A stretch of 64,000 bases of DNA, from assembly GCA_963741405.1 (NCBI GenBank), contig CAVUHX010000037.1, forward strand, positions 558,001-622,000, read 5' to 3'. Of the stretch, positions 1-10,434 are shown piece by piece. This DNA comes from Roseiarcus sp963741405. GTDB lineage: Bacteria > Pseudomonadota > Alphaproteobacteria > Rhizobiales > Beijerinckiaceae. The notes below the pieces were generated by a model. That model was not told the DNA's origin. It was given only the letters and a program-made list of their open reading frames with translations, and did no database searches. The translations under genes and the position numbers were made by a program. Position 1 is the stretch's first letter. Every line of letters starts with the position of its first letter.

Positions 1-2
1 TT

Positions 3-874
3 TTCCTCAACAATATAGAGATGCACTTAGGCGCCATCGAACGGGCCCAAAAGCCGTTCGCCTTCACTCTTTACCCTGGCGGAGGTTTTCAGATCGACGA
101 CGAGCAATCCGACAGCAAACTCCACCGCGTCTGCGGTAGCCCGTACTTTCGTCAGGTCATCGTCACACAGCGAATAACCCGTGACTATCTCCTGAGACGA
201 CATGGAGTAGCAGAAAACAAGGTTATGTATGTGCAAGGCGGAATTATCAGTCGTGCAGCTTTCGAGGTTTCCAAGCATCGCCGACGCTTTGGCATCGATA
301 AAGATACTCTGGACATTGGCTTCGTGGCGAATCGTTATACGACAAGAGGAGAAGACAAGGGTTACGACCTATTCGTGGATACGGCGCGCGCGGTTTGCGA
401 TGCGGGCGTGACTGCGACCTACCACGTTGTCGGCCCATGGGACGCGAACATTATCCCGCTCGGCGATTTGTCGCCGCGATTTATCTTTCATGGCTACAAA
501 AGCACCGAGGACCTGCGAGACCTGGGACGGCGGTTTGACCTGATTTTTCTCCGAACAGACCGGGGGTATTGGGCACAGGCGCGTTCGACGGATTCCCGAC
601 TGGAAGCTGCGCTGAAATAGGGCTTCAAGACACCGCTATAGTTTGTACTGACATCCTCAAATTGAATACCGATTTTCGAGACGGAGTTGAGATCCTGCTC
701 GTCGAGCCAGACGTTGACGATATTATGCGGCGAATGCTCCCAACTATTCAGGAACCTCTCAAGCTTGCGCAGATCGGGAAGAGCGGCGGAAGCCGTCTTC
801 GTCAAACCTTGGGGCGCGCGACACAATTGCCGCCGAGGCTTTCGGTGCTTGCAGCCCTAGCCAGAGGCGTCTGA
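3..874 (+). CDS. Glycosyltransferase family 4 (GT1-fold), 5'-truncated by window edge, one frameshift
   Basis: Probable retaining glycosyltransferase of surface-polysaccharide synthesis. Translation is already open at base 3, so the N-terminus lies outside the window. The first frame runs to about 548. The next frame supplies the C-terminal signature GAFDGFPTGSCAEIG and a following IVCTDILKLN stretch, typical of the sugar-nucleotide-binding region of GT4 enzymes. Restoring one T in the T5 run at 544-548 gives the join LIFSPNRPGVLGTGAFDG, so this is one gene with a single-base deletion. A convergent DegT aminotransferase lies 56 bp downstream on the other strand. The donor sugar cannot be told from sequence. 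Confidence 0.75.
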
Positions 875-930
875 GGCGGATTTCCGCTTGGCGTCAGTTT
901 GTTCAAGCTCGGAATTGCCCGGAGAGCGCA

Positions 931-2073
931 TTACTCCGACATCGCCGCCCGAAGGTAATCGGTGATGTAGATCACGTCATCCTCGGTCATCGTATCCGAT
1001 AGAGGCATCGACAGCGCCCGCCGGGACACGGCGGCTGTCTTCGGCAAATCGCCGACCTCGGCGTTTCTCTTGAAATAGGCCTGCTCGGCGAGATGCGGGC
1101 TGAAGTATTGGCCTGTCCCAATCCCGGCAAGTCGTAGAGCTTCGACGACGCCGTCCCGTCGCCCTGCCATTCCCTCCGGCAACAGAACCGGAACGAACTG
1201 ATGCGCCTGGCGCAGGCCGGTTTCGGCCTGGAAGCCGCACTCGGGCAACCGCGCCTTGTAAAGCTGGAAGAGCCGCTCCCGATGGTCGATGACCTCGTTG
1301 AAGCCGTCGAGGCGCAGGGACGCGATCAGCGCTCCAACTTCGCTCAACTTGGCGTTCAGGCCCAGCATCGTGGCGTGCCGTGGTTCGCCAAATCCGAAAT
1401 TCGACATGATGCGGATTTCATCAATCAACACCCGGTCGCTGCTGTACACGAGACCCGCCTCCGAACTCGAGAAGGTCTTGGTGACATGCATTGAGAAGAC
1501 GACCGGCCATTTGAACCCGGCGCCGAAACCCGCGCCAAAATTATCGAGGCTGCCGAGCGACGCTGCCGCGTCGATGACCAGAGCCAGTTTGCGCCTCTCG
1601 GCCAGCTTGGCATATCGATCCAGGTCCAGGCAGGCGCCGAAGGTCGCATAAGGCACAAGCGCGGCAATCTCCGACTTTCGGCGGTCGAGAAGGTCGTCTT
1701 CGGCATTGGCGTCCGGTAACCACGTCTCCAGGTCGATGTCGCAAAGCAGTGGCTTGAGACCGGCCCAAACGGCCGCATGCGCTGTCGCCGCGAACGTGAA
1801 GGACGGCATCAGGGCCAGCCCTGCACGCGAGGGAGGGTTCATCAATTGCGCGCGGATGGCGAGGATAAGGCCTATCGTGGCGTTGCAAACGGTCGTGCAA
1901 TATCCTCGTCCTCCGAAGAACTCGGCTAGGATCCTGTCCTCGAAAGCGCGGTTGACGGGTCCGAAGTTCGAGTAGATTCCGGAGGCCTCGATCTGCTCCA
2001 GGCGGTCGACATGCTTGCTGAGCGACGGCGGCTTTGGACGGAGGAATGGTATTCTTCTTTGCGAGTTGGTCAA
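931..2073 (-). CDS. DegT/DnrJ/EryC1-family PLP-dependent sugar aminotransferase
   Basis: A 380-aa protein of the usual length for the family, which makes amino-sugars by transamination of a nucleotide-keto-sugar. The PLP lysine is K199 in the motif MHVTKTFSS, and D168 in VIDAAAS is the cofactor-ring aspartate. The N-terminal substrate segment (IPFLRP...GIYSNFGPV) is also typical. It lies between glycosyltransferase genes, so a role in making an amino-sugar for an extracellular glycan is likely. The exact sugar is unknown. The frame is intact, unlike most of its neighbours. Confidence 0.9.
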   Translation of the reverse strand: MTNSQRRIPFLRPKPPSLSKHVDRLEQIEASGIYSNFGPVNRAFEDRILAEFFGGRGYCTTVCNATIGLILAIRAQLMNPPSRAGLALMPSFTFAATAHAAVWAGLKPLLCDIDLETWLPDANAEDDLLDRRKSEIAALVPYATFGACLDLDRYAKLAERRKLALVIDAAASLGSLDNFGAGFGAGFKWPVVFSMHVTKTFSSSEAGLVYSSDRVLIDEIRIMSNFGFGEPRHATMLGLNAKLSEVGALIASLRLDGFNEVIDHRERLFQLYKARLPECGFQAETGLRQAHQFVPVLLPEGMAGRRDGVVEALRLAGIGTGQYFSPHLAEQAYFKRNAEVGDLPKTAAVSRRALSMPLSDTMTEDDVIYITDYLRAAMSE

Positions 2074-2246
2074 TCCAGATACCTTTCGCCTGCCTTCAGC
2101 TCAATGGGTTCGCGAGCGGGGTAGCGCGAATGCCTGGTTAGGATGCCGGGAATGTGGTGCGTGGTTGCGCCAATCGCCAAAATCTCGGCATGTTCACGAT
2201 ATCCGCTGTCGCCTGACCGACGGGAGCGCCTTTTTATGCGTCTCGT

Positions 2247-3376
2247 CTAACCTCCTGCGATGCGATCCTTGATTTTCGACCATAATGTAGACTGCAACTC
2301 GGCGATGCGCGCGTCTCGAGCGCGCATCTGTTCGGCGCTCCGGGCGATTGCGATGTGTTGCTCCTGAATCGTAGCCCGCAGCCGCTGAGCGTTTTCCGAT
2401 GCCTCGGACGCATCGGACTGTGCGCGAGTTGCTGCGGTTCTCCAGGCAGTCGCCTGCTCCTCGTGCCAGCGCCGGGCATCGCGCATTTGCCTCGCTGCGG
2501 AAACGACTTCCCCCAACAGGTCGTTGGAGAGCCGAAAGTCCGCGATGGCGTCGAGTTCGTTCAAGACCTTCTCGATTGAAACCGGGCCTGCGACAATGTC
2601 GTTGGCCCACCATCGGGCATAGTGCGACTTGCGCTGCTCGATCAGCTCTTCGGCTTCGCCGGTGACCAGCCCCGAGACATGCTGCAGCATCCGGATTGTC
2701 AGAGCGACCCGATGAAGCGGGCTCAGGCGCGTCCACATGCCCCCCGGATGCACGCGATAGCATGACATTTCGAGCGGGATGAAGCCGAGTTCGCCCTGGC
2801 TTGCCAGCATCATGCAGAGCGGCCAATCGCCGAGTTTGATGTCTGCGAGCCAGGTGCGGATATCGGAGAGGCACGCCCCACGCGTGGTCAGGGAGCCAAG
2901 CGCAATCGGGTTGCTGTCCTGAAGAAGGAAGTCGAATGAAGAGAATGCGGGCGGATCCGACGAGGGAACAACATAATCAAGGGACGGATCATCGGCGTTG
3001 AACGCTCGCGTCCGATGAAAAACGCAGGAGGCATTGAGATTTCCATCGAGAAAATCGACCTGGAGTTGGAGTTTATTCCTTGACGTCCAGTAATCGTCAC
3101 CTTCGAGAAAAGCGACGTACTCACCCTTGCAGGCAGAAAGTGTATGGAATAAGTTGCGTATAGGCCCGATATTCGTCCTATGATAATGGACGTTGAGGCG
3201 CCCTGGATTCGCTCTTTTGGATTTCTTTCAATATCGATGCGGTGGAGTTCCGTCGAGCAATCTTCGCCGATGACGATTTCGTACTCGAAATTCACGTCCT
3301 GATCGAGGACGCTGGCGACAGCCTTTTCAATGAATGCTTCGTGATTATAGGTGATGATACAAACACTAAGACGCAC
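2247..3376 (-). CDS. Glycosyltransferase family 2 with C-terminal coiled coil, one frameshift
   Basis: A GT-A fold glycosyltransferase. The N-terminal part starts MRLSVCIITYNHEAF and continues to EIVIGEDCST. The next frame holds YVAFLEGDDYW, the family's metal-binding acidic motif region, then a middle domain ending near HPGGMWTRLSP. The last ~90 residues are rich in Glu, Arg and Ala with heptad spacing and look like a coiled coil (ARDARIAELQSTL). The two frames join if one base is restored in the CCC run at 3201-3203. The segment after GEDCST is also slightly shorter than in relatives. Likely cytoplasmic, in polysaccharide assembly. Confidence 0.78.
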
Positions 3377-3378
3377 CG

Positions 3379-3839
3379 CATGCCATCCGGCGGAAAGTGA
3401 AAAGACCGCCGTTCATAGCGGTCACCGCGTCGGTTTACAATGACGCGTAGGCCCGGTTCGGCCTCGCCAGTCTCCCTCCCGGGAGGCGACCCAGGTGAGG
3501 ACTAGGCCATCGCATATGAGCAAGCAACCCGCCGCAGATGTAAGAAGGGCGAGCGATCCGCATTGCGATCGCGTCGCCGAGATGGCATACGCGATGCCTG
3601 ATCTGACATATGCCACCGCGTGCTGTTCGAGGCGTAATTGACAGGAAAGTCTTTTGAGGGCCGGATTGCAAAGATTGGCGCGAAATCAGGCGTTTATTCA
3701 GGGGTGCATCCACGCCGACGAGCGCGGCGACCCAAGTCGCTCCACGCCAACATGGAACAAGTCGCTTCACGCCAACATGGAACAAGTCGGAGGCCGTCAA
3801 CGGGGCGCTGAGGCGAGTTCGACGACGGAGGGGCCGGGG
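3379..3839. other. Intergenic region without a supported gene
   Basis: About 460 bp between the divergent GT2 gene and the DUF1796-like gene. Open frames here show no recognisable domain. It holds the short tandem repeat listed separately and presumably the promoters of both flanking genes, but no convincing -35/-10 pair was identified. Confidence 0.5.
3733..3789. repeat. 25-bp tandem repeat, about 2.3 copies
   Basis: The unit starting CAAGTCGCTCCACGCC at 3733 recurs at 3758 with one C-to-T change, and a third partial copy starts at 3783. The period is 25 bp, so it is not a coding triplet repeat. There are too few copies and no spacers for a CRISPR array. Confidence 0.85.
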
Positions 3840-4518
3840 ATGCTTTCGAAGAAATCAAATGCGAAGGCGGAGGAAGAGTTCGACGTCGCCGCGTATGATC
3901 ATTACATTTCCCTTGGGCGGAACTGCGAACCAGCATTCCAATTCAGGCGCGTGCTCGGAAAAGACCATTCCGGTTTCTTTTCCTGGAACGTGACAATGAT
4001 CGCGGCTCTCCTATCGCTTCTCGAGTTCGGACTTTTCCGGGATCATGCAACCGGAAAATCTGGTGTACGACGGAAACGGCTCGCTCGTCCGCGACACCGG
4101 CCACGGCTTCCACTTCCACTGGGTCGGGCACGACATCTCGCTCATCAACGCGGATGGCCCCGCGGTTTGGGATCATCAGGAAAAGGGGGCGCATCTTGCG
4201 CATAAGTTTCGCGACCTGATGAGATCACGCGAGTCCAAAGTTCTTTTTTACGCCACCGAGGAGCATGGGGCGCGCGTACATTTCGAGAAGGTCGCCGATC
4301 TTCTCCAGGGGAAATTCTCTGCGAGAAATTTCAAGATCGTGCTGCTTCAGCCGCAAGCGAGCTTCGAAGATGACTGGGGCTCGGAGATCGTCGCCAATCG
4401 CTACCTCGACCGCTTCGCGCCTTGGGCCGACGCGACCGACGGCCACGTGCGGAGCTGGGACGCCGTGTTCAAAGAGTTTCCGCACCGATCGGGCCTTGTG
4501 CTGTCGGGTTTCGTATGA
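3840..4518 (+). CDS. DUF1796-like putative cysteine peptidase-fold protein, one frameshift
   Basis: The N-terminal half begins MLSKKSNAKAEEEFD and contains YDHYISLGRNCEPAFQFRR and FFSWNVT. The second half, in the next frame, contains MQPENLVYDGNG, FHFHW and SKVLFYAT. This arrangement matches the DUF1796 family, whose members are often found among glycosyltransferases in polysaccharide loci. Their function is not established. The frame changes near 4033-4040 (a T4 run), and one extra base explains it. The ATG at 3840 was chosen because homology begins soon after. The stop codon overlaps the ATG of the next gene, implying co-translation. Confidence 0.65.
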
Positions 4519-5693
4519 CCGGGCCGTTGTCGGGCAGCGATCGCCGAATCTACGGCCTCGACGTCTTCCGCTCGCTGGCGGTGCTCATGGTCGTCACCGG
4601 GCACACGCTCGAGCATTCGACGATTCCGGACGTCGTCCGCCGCCTCGGTTCGATCGGCGGCCTCGGCGTCGAGATGTTTTTTGTCCTGAGCGGATTCCTC
4701 ATCGGCGGAATTCTGCTCAAGCTCATAGACTCCGGACGGCTTCATTCTCCGTCGGACTTGCGGGGTTTCTGGACGCGGCGATGGTTGCGGACGTTGCCGA
4801 TGTATGTCGTCGCAATGATCGCCTTCCTGCGCTTCGATTATCTCGGCCGGCATTCCCTGACCGATTATTTTCCGTACTGGATCTTCATGCAGAATTTTGC
4901 CTGGCCAATCTCGAAGTTTTTCGGATTGTCCTGGAGCCTTGCGATTGAAGAGCACTTTTATCTGTGGTTCCCGATGATATTCCTCGCCATACACAAATAT
5001 GTCAGGGTGAAATACACTTCCGTCGTCCTGAGCTGCCTCGTCATGGTGCTCGTATCAATTCTGTACCGGCTGTCCTTGCCATTTTTCACCGATTTTAACG
5101 AATTCAACTATCACTCGCGCATGGTTGTTCTTGCCCATCTCGACGGCATCGCCGCGGGCGTCGCCGTGGCTCTGATCCAGCGAAAAGCGATCCGCGTCTT
5201 CAGGGCGATCGGATCGCTGTTTCCGATCTGGATGGTCATGACGACCGCGATCATATCCTGGTGCCTCGTCGGCCTGCCCGGTCTGATGGCGTCGCGAGGC
5301 GTGCAAATTTTCATCCTGACAGGAGAATCGATCGTCTTCGCGCTGTTGATCCCGTGGTTCTGCACCCTGCAGAGTGTGGCGCATTCAACTTCAGCCCGGT
5401 TCTTTCAGTTCACTAGCAGGATTTCCTACTCGATGTATCTCATGCACATCCTGGTCATCATTTTCGTGAACAAATATCTTGCGCAGTGGAAAGTGTTCGA
5501 CTTGATATACAACCAGCCGACTGCTTTATATCCTGTCTATTTCGCCGGATATTTTGTCGTGTCGTGGCTGACCTATAGCCTGATCGAGCGTCCGTTCATG
5601 GAGATCCGTGACGAGGCGGTGTCGGTGCGGCGGGTCGCGCACAAGGCTTGGCCAGCAGTTCTGATTACGTTCGGCATCGCCGCGTTCGCATGA
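4515..5693 (+). CDS. Acyltransferase-3 family (OafA/YrhL-like) membrane O-acyltransferase
   Basis: A 392-aa integral membrane protein with about ten hydrophobic segments. The N-terminal signature LDVFRSLAVLMVVTGHTLEH carries the family's essential histidine. RRWLRTLPMYV follows in the second membrane segment and LSWSLAIEEHFYLWFPM lies mid-protein. Such proteins transfer acetyl or other acyl groups to sugars of exported glycans. The ATG overlaps the previous stop by an ATGA junction. The start was chosen because the longer upstream reading is out of context and the family motif begins about 17 residues after this ATG. Confidence 0.9.
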   Translation: MTGPLSGSDRRIYGLDVFRSLAVLMVVTGHTLEHSTIPDVVRRLGSIGGLGVEMFFVLSGFLIGGILLKLIDSGRLHSPSDLRGFWTRRWLRTLPMYVVAMIAFLRFDYLGRHSLTDYFPYWIFMQNFAWPISKFFGLSWSLAIEEHFYLWFPMIFLAIHKYVRVKYTSVVLSCLVMVLVSILYRLSLPFFTDFNEFNYHSRMVVLAHLDGIAAGVAVALIQRKAIRVFRAIGSLFPIWMVMTTAIISWCLVGLPGLMASRGVQIFILTGESIVFALLIPWFCTLQSVAHSTSARFFQFTSRISYSMYLMHILVIIFVNKYLAQWKVFDLIYNQPTALYPVYFAGYFVVSWLTYSLIERPFMEIRDEAVSVRRVAHKAWPAVLITFGIAAFA

Positions 5694-5848
5694 CCTGTGG
5701 ATGAGCCAGGCTGCCACAAAGCGAGGGGGTTCCTCGTTGGCATAGACCCATATCGAGCCAAGCCACAGGAGTCATATTTATTGATAATAACACCGATATG
5801 TGTTTCGTATAATTCGGCGTTTGACGGGTCTAAAGGGAGCGTCATACC

Positions 5849-7654
5849 GTGAGATGCATTGATGTATCAGTGGTTCTCAACATTCACAGGGAAGCGAATT
5901 ATATCCGCACGACGTTGCTGTCTTTAGGTCATTGCGCCCACTTCGCCAGAAATTTTGGCATAAAGTGTGAGTTGGTAGCGGTATTTGACCGTTCGGATGA
6001 CGAGACAAGAGAATCCTTCCGGGCGACGAAAATCGTCGGTTTTGAATCGATCCGGACGATTGAGGTCGACCATGGCTCGCTCGGGCCCTCGCGCAATGCC
6101 GGGATTGATAGCGCCATAGGGAATTATGTATGGACCGCTGACGCGGATGATCTTGTTTCAGAAAATTGTCTCTCGGAACTTTATGCGAGTGCCTCGACGG
6201 AAGAAAAATCCGCTAGTTTCGTTAGATATTATGTGGCTTTCGGCGACAAGTTCAATGTTGCCAAATATTATGATGGTTCATATTTCACCGTAGCTGATTT
6301 TGTTTACAATCACCCATATGTCTCAAGATTATTCATCCGACGAGATGCTTTCCAAAAAATCCGATACAGTGATCTTCCTGTTACGACAGGTTTCGCATAT
6401 GAGGATTGGGATCTTAACGCAAGGTTGCGGGCCATTGGCTATAAATTCTTGGTCGCACCAGATACAATCATTTTTTATCGACAGCGGAAAGGCAGTTTGC
6501 TGCCACGGATCGAAGAAATATCTGTGCGGATGATTCCTCTCATAACCCCGCATTCTCGCCAGCCTGGTTTGTAAGCGAATTGGATCAGGAGAAGAAGAAC
6601 ATCCGCGATTGGCCGCAATTTGTGTTAAAGAGACAGCAGGTACGCCAGATAAATTATTCAAAGGAAATATTCAATTCCAAAAAAATGTCGCGGTACGTGA
6701 TGGAGCGCTTTCAAATTCGACTCCGAAATCAACCCAGAAAAAATCGCTTCGGCAATCAGTTACTCGCCTGTTCCTAGCGTCGCAGATCATTGGGGGTACA
6801 AACTGGCGGAGGGCTACAAACTCGCCGGCATGACCGCGTTCACGGATGTCGTTCTGGTTTCGTCGCTCAATCCAAGTGATGAGAACGGTTCGATCCTGAA
6901 AGGATTGAATGAAATATCGGGGAGGGAACCGGAGGTAAATATTCTGGTTCTTTGTGGCGAACCGTCATGCGAGCACAGATTGGCAGATCAATTGCCGATG
7001 CGATCGACGCTGGTCGATATATACAATGCGTTTCCGACATTGGCCACTGAGGATAGGGACCGGATGACAGCCCGCCTGATGCTGAGCGTTTCTCAGGCGG
7101 GAGCTCGACTGCACTTCACGTCCGAGGAATTTGCTGATCGCCTGCTATGCGCATTCGGCAGGGTGTTGTCTGACCATTACCTGGGCGTCTTTTATGGCCC
7201 TTGCAAAGACTCGCAATCAGTGAGCGACTTCGTCAAATGCAAGCGATCCGGGAACATCGAATGGTGGACGTCAGGGTCGCTGCAATCATTGCGAGCAAGT
7301 TGTTCGGCGGAAGATGCGAAGCATGACCTCCAACCCACTATCAATGAACTAGAGAGTCAGATCAGAGAACTCCGAGGCCAGAAGATCGCACGCGATGCCA
7401 AGATTACTGAACTTGGGGCTATTGCTGTAGCGCTCCGCCAGCGGACTGAGGAACAGCGTCATCGAGCGGATAACGCAGAGGCATGGGCAAGCATCTATAT
7501 TAGCGAGTTGACTGAACTCAAGTCCAAAGCAAATAGAAAATTCAGTGGAGGGCCTTCCAAAATAATGCAGCCGTTGAAAACGATTGAGCGGGTCATTCGC
7601 CGTAGCGTTCGCCGAGTCCGCCAGGCGCGGGAAGACCCGGCACCCCTAGCCTGA
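5849..7654 (+). CDS. Two-domain GT2-type glycosyltransferase, AT-rich, two frameshifts
   Basis: The first part (5849 to ~6535, GTG start) is a GT-A domain: VSVVLNIHREANYI, GSLGPSRNAGID, YVWTADADDLVSENC and AYEDWDLNARL. The reading then moves to the next frame (PAFSPAWFVSELDQEKKN) and returns at ~6712 to FDSEINPEKIASAISYSPVP and a second domain (TAFTDVVLVSSLNP...). Homologues carry these parts on one chain. The shifts lie near 6538 and in the AAA run at 6711-6713. The end (about 7330-7600) is a predicted coiled coil with a basic tail. The gene is visibly AT-richer than its neighbours, which suggests recent acquisition. Confidence 0.72.
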
Positions 7655-7842
7655 ATGCGCATCGAAAGCTGACCGCTGGCTTCTGCCGTGCGAACGCCGG
7701 GTTGCTCGGTGGCTTACACTGGTGAGGCGCATCCTTTTACCAACAAGCCGCGCCACAACACACCGCGATGTCCAAGGCAGATATCCGGTCCGGGTTGAAC
7801 TCGCGCGCTAATGCTGGCATACGCTCGGCCTAAGGCTCAATC

Positions 7843-8775
7843 ATGATAGTTCTCGTCCTCGGCGGCTGCGGTTTCATCGGTTCGCATGTCGTCGATGCGC
7901 TTCTTGCGCGCGGCCACGGCGTGCGCGTGTTCGACCGGCAGCCGGAACGCTTCCGGCCTGCCTGCGCTGGCGTCGACTACATCTTCGGCGACTTTTCCGA
8001 CCGGGCGCTGATTATCGAAGCCATGAGCGGCGTCGAAACGGTTTTTCATTTGATCAGCACGACGTTCCCCGGGACATCGAACATCAATCCGCAGGCGGAC
8101 ATCGAAGACAATCTGATGAACACCTTATCGCTGCTGAAATCGATGATGGAGCTCGATGTCAGGCGGCTCGTGTTTCTTTCCTCCGGCGGCACTGTCTACG
8201 GCATTCCCGAGACAATCCCGATCCGGGAGGATCATCCCCTACGGCCAATCAATTCTTATGGCATCGTCAAGGTGGCGATCGAGCAGTACCTCGCGATGTA
8301 TTCGCGCGACGGCCGTCTCTCTCCTGTCATCGTGCGCGCTTCGAATCCCTACGGGCCGCGCCAGGGCCACACCGGCGTTCAAGGCGTTGTCTCGACGTTC
8401 CTACGCCGGGTCATGGACCGGCGCCCGATCGAGATCTGGGGCGACGGCAGCGTCGTCCGCGACTATTTCTACGTCGAGGACCTGGCGCGGTTGTGCGTCG
8501 CCGCAGCCGAGAGCGAGGCCGTGGGCGCGTTCAACGCCGGCAGCGGGAAGGGCGTGTCGCTCAACGAACTGATCGGCGCCATTGCGAAATCCACCGGAGT
8601 GACAATCGAGCGAATTTACAAGCCCGCGAGGTCGGTCGACGTGCCGACTTCGATCCTCGACGTTTCGCGCGCCGAAAAGATGTTCGGCTGGAAGGCGAAG
8701 GTCCCGCTGGTGGACGGCCTCGCCGCCAACTGGGAATGGCTGCGCGCCCAGCCGCTCATCCGTAAGTCTTCCTAG
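7843..8775 (+). CDS. NAD-dependent epimerase/dehydratase (extended SDR)
   Basis: A 310-aa nucleotide-sugar epimerase or dehydratase. The Rossmann motif GGCGFIG is at residues 7-13, the serine region FLSSGGTVYG around 113-120 and the catalytic pair Y139/K143 in SYGIVK. RASNPYGPRQ and DYFYVEDLAR are typical of GalE-like enzymes. It probably supplies an activated sugar to the glycosyltransferases around it. The next gene starts 16 bp after its stop, so they are likely co-transcribed. The exact substrate (UDP-glucose, UDP-glucuronate or other) is not determined. Confidence 0.9.
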   Translation: MIVLVLGGCGFIGSHVVDALLARGHGVRVFDRQPERFRPACAGVDYIFGDFSDRALIIEAMSGVETVFHLISTTFPGTSNINPQADIEDNLMNTLSLLKSMMELDVRRLVFLSSGGTVYGIPETIPIREDHPLRPINSYGIVKVAIEQYLAMYSRDGRLSPVIVRASNPYGPRQGHTGVQGVVSTFLRRVMDRRPIEIWGDGSVVRDYFYVEDLARLCVAAAESEAVGAFNAGSGKGVSLNELIGAIAKSTGVTIERIYKPARSVDVPTSILDVSRAEKMFGWKAKVPLVDGLAANWEWLRAQPLIRKSS

Positions 8776-8791
8776 CCTCGGGTCGATCTGG

Positions 8792-10424
8792 ATGGATTTG
8801 CAGGGCGAGAACGACCACCTTCGAGCGCTGGTCAGCCAATACGAGCGCGACACAAGTCGCACAAAGTGGCTCCTCAAACGGCTTGGCGACAAGATTCGCC
8901 ATTTCCCGCGGGATCTGTCGCGCCGCCTGCGCGCGTCTCGAAGAAAACGGCGGCAGCTTGCTGCCGGGATTCCGGTCGCGGCGAGCCTGCGCGCGATTGC
9001 GGAAGGGCCGGCGGGCGGGCAGTCGGATGAATCCAGAGCGGGAACGGCCTTCTTCAGGAACCTCTCGGCGCAGAAAGCGGCGGCGCCGCTTTTTCAGATC
9101 CTCGATGGCCGGCGCGACGAACTCATCACGTTGCGAAAGTCGGATCCCGCCTCCGAGGCGATGCTGCGGCAGATGGAGGATTTCTCTTATTCGCCGTTGA
9201 TGCAGGACCTGGTCGCCAAGGCCGCCGCGATCGATCCGGAGGTCGGCCGCTTGACCGCCGATATGCCCTCCTTCTGTGCGCCATGGCACGAAGGCAATTA
9301 TGAGGCCGTCAGGCTGGCCCGTCGTCTCCTGCCCGAAGGGCCGTTTGATACCGTCATTCTGGTTCCGTTCGGCAAGATGGGGGGCGCCGACCTTGTCGCG
9401 GGCATCCTGGCGCGCGCGGTCAGCGACGGGCAGCGGACGCTGATCATCCGCACGGATGCGCCGGACTGGGACCGGCCGGACTGGTATCCGGAGTCCGCGC
9501 GGAGCGTCGATCTGTCGGGGGTGTTCAAATCGACTTCCGATCCGGCACGCACCCTCTACGTGGTGTTGAGCGAAATCGCGCCGAGGCGCATATACAACGT
9601 CAATAGCCGGCTCACGTTCAACACGTTCGTGGACTACGGCGAGCGGCTCGCACTTCGCTTCGACCTCTACGAATATTTCTTCTGCGCCGATCGAACACCC
9701 GAAGGGGTCGAGGTGGGCTACCCCGTCTGGTATTTCGCGCCGACCTTTCCGCATCTGAAGGCGGCGCTGGTTGATACCGATGATCTCGCCAACACGCTCG
9801 TCGAACGTTTCGCCCTGCCGCCGCGGCTTGCGCGAAAAGGTCGTCTCTATCCATACGCCCGCCCTGACGCCTGTCCCGGAAGTGCCTGTCGCCCGACGTC
9901 AGGTGGAGCAGCGGGGGGATCGAGCACGGCCCCGTGTGCTGTGGGCGGGCCGTCTTGATCGGCAAAAGCGCTTCGATCTCGTCGCCGCCATCGCCGGCGC
10001 GATGCCGGACGTGGATTTTAGCTGCTGGGGCAAGGCGGTGCTGGATGCGCCGCCGGATCTCTCCGCACTTCCGCGAAACCTCAAGATCAACGAGCCGTTC
10101 GCGAGCTATGCGGAATTGCCGTTCGAGTTGGCGGACGGCTGGCTCTATACTTCCGCCTGGGATGGACTTCCGACCATCCTGATCGAACTCGGCGCCCTCG
10201 GCGTCCCGATCGTGGCGAGCGCGGTCGGCGGCGTTCCCGAGCTGATCGACAAAGACACCGGTTGGCCGGTTCCGGACGACGGCGGAACCGAGGATTACGT
10301 GCGGGCGCTGCGCGAGATGATCGATAACCCGAAGGTGAGAATCGCCAGAGCCGGCGCTCTTCAGGAGCGGGTTCGCAAGAACCACACGATGTCGGCCTAC
10401 AAGGCCCGCCTCGCTCAAGCCTAG
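8792..10424 (+). CDS. Glycosyltransferase family 4 with N-terminal coiled coil, one frameshift
   Basis: About 543 residues after frame correction. The first ~40 residues look like a coiled coil with a basic stretch (GENDHLRALVSQYERD). A long accessory region follows, with the motif FDTVILVPFGKMGGADLVAG. The C-terminal GT-B domain contains VLWAGRLDRQKRFD and YTSAWDGLPTILIELGALGVP, the nucleotide-sugar-binding EX7E-like region. The frame changes at the A4 run 9835-9838, joining LPPRLA to EKVVSIHT. The ATG at 8792 follows the epimerase stop by 16 bp. Likely part of the polysaccharide locus; linkage and donor are unknown. Confidence 0.82.
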
Positions 10425-10434
10425 GGAGCCCGCA

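Noticed and set aside
3733..3789. CRISPR array
   Set aside because: Only two and a bit copies in direct tandem, no spacers, no cas genes anywhere in the window.
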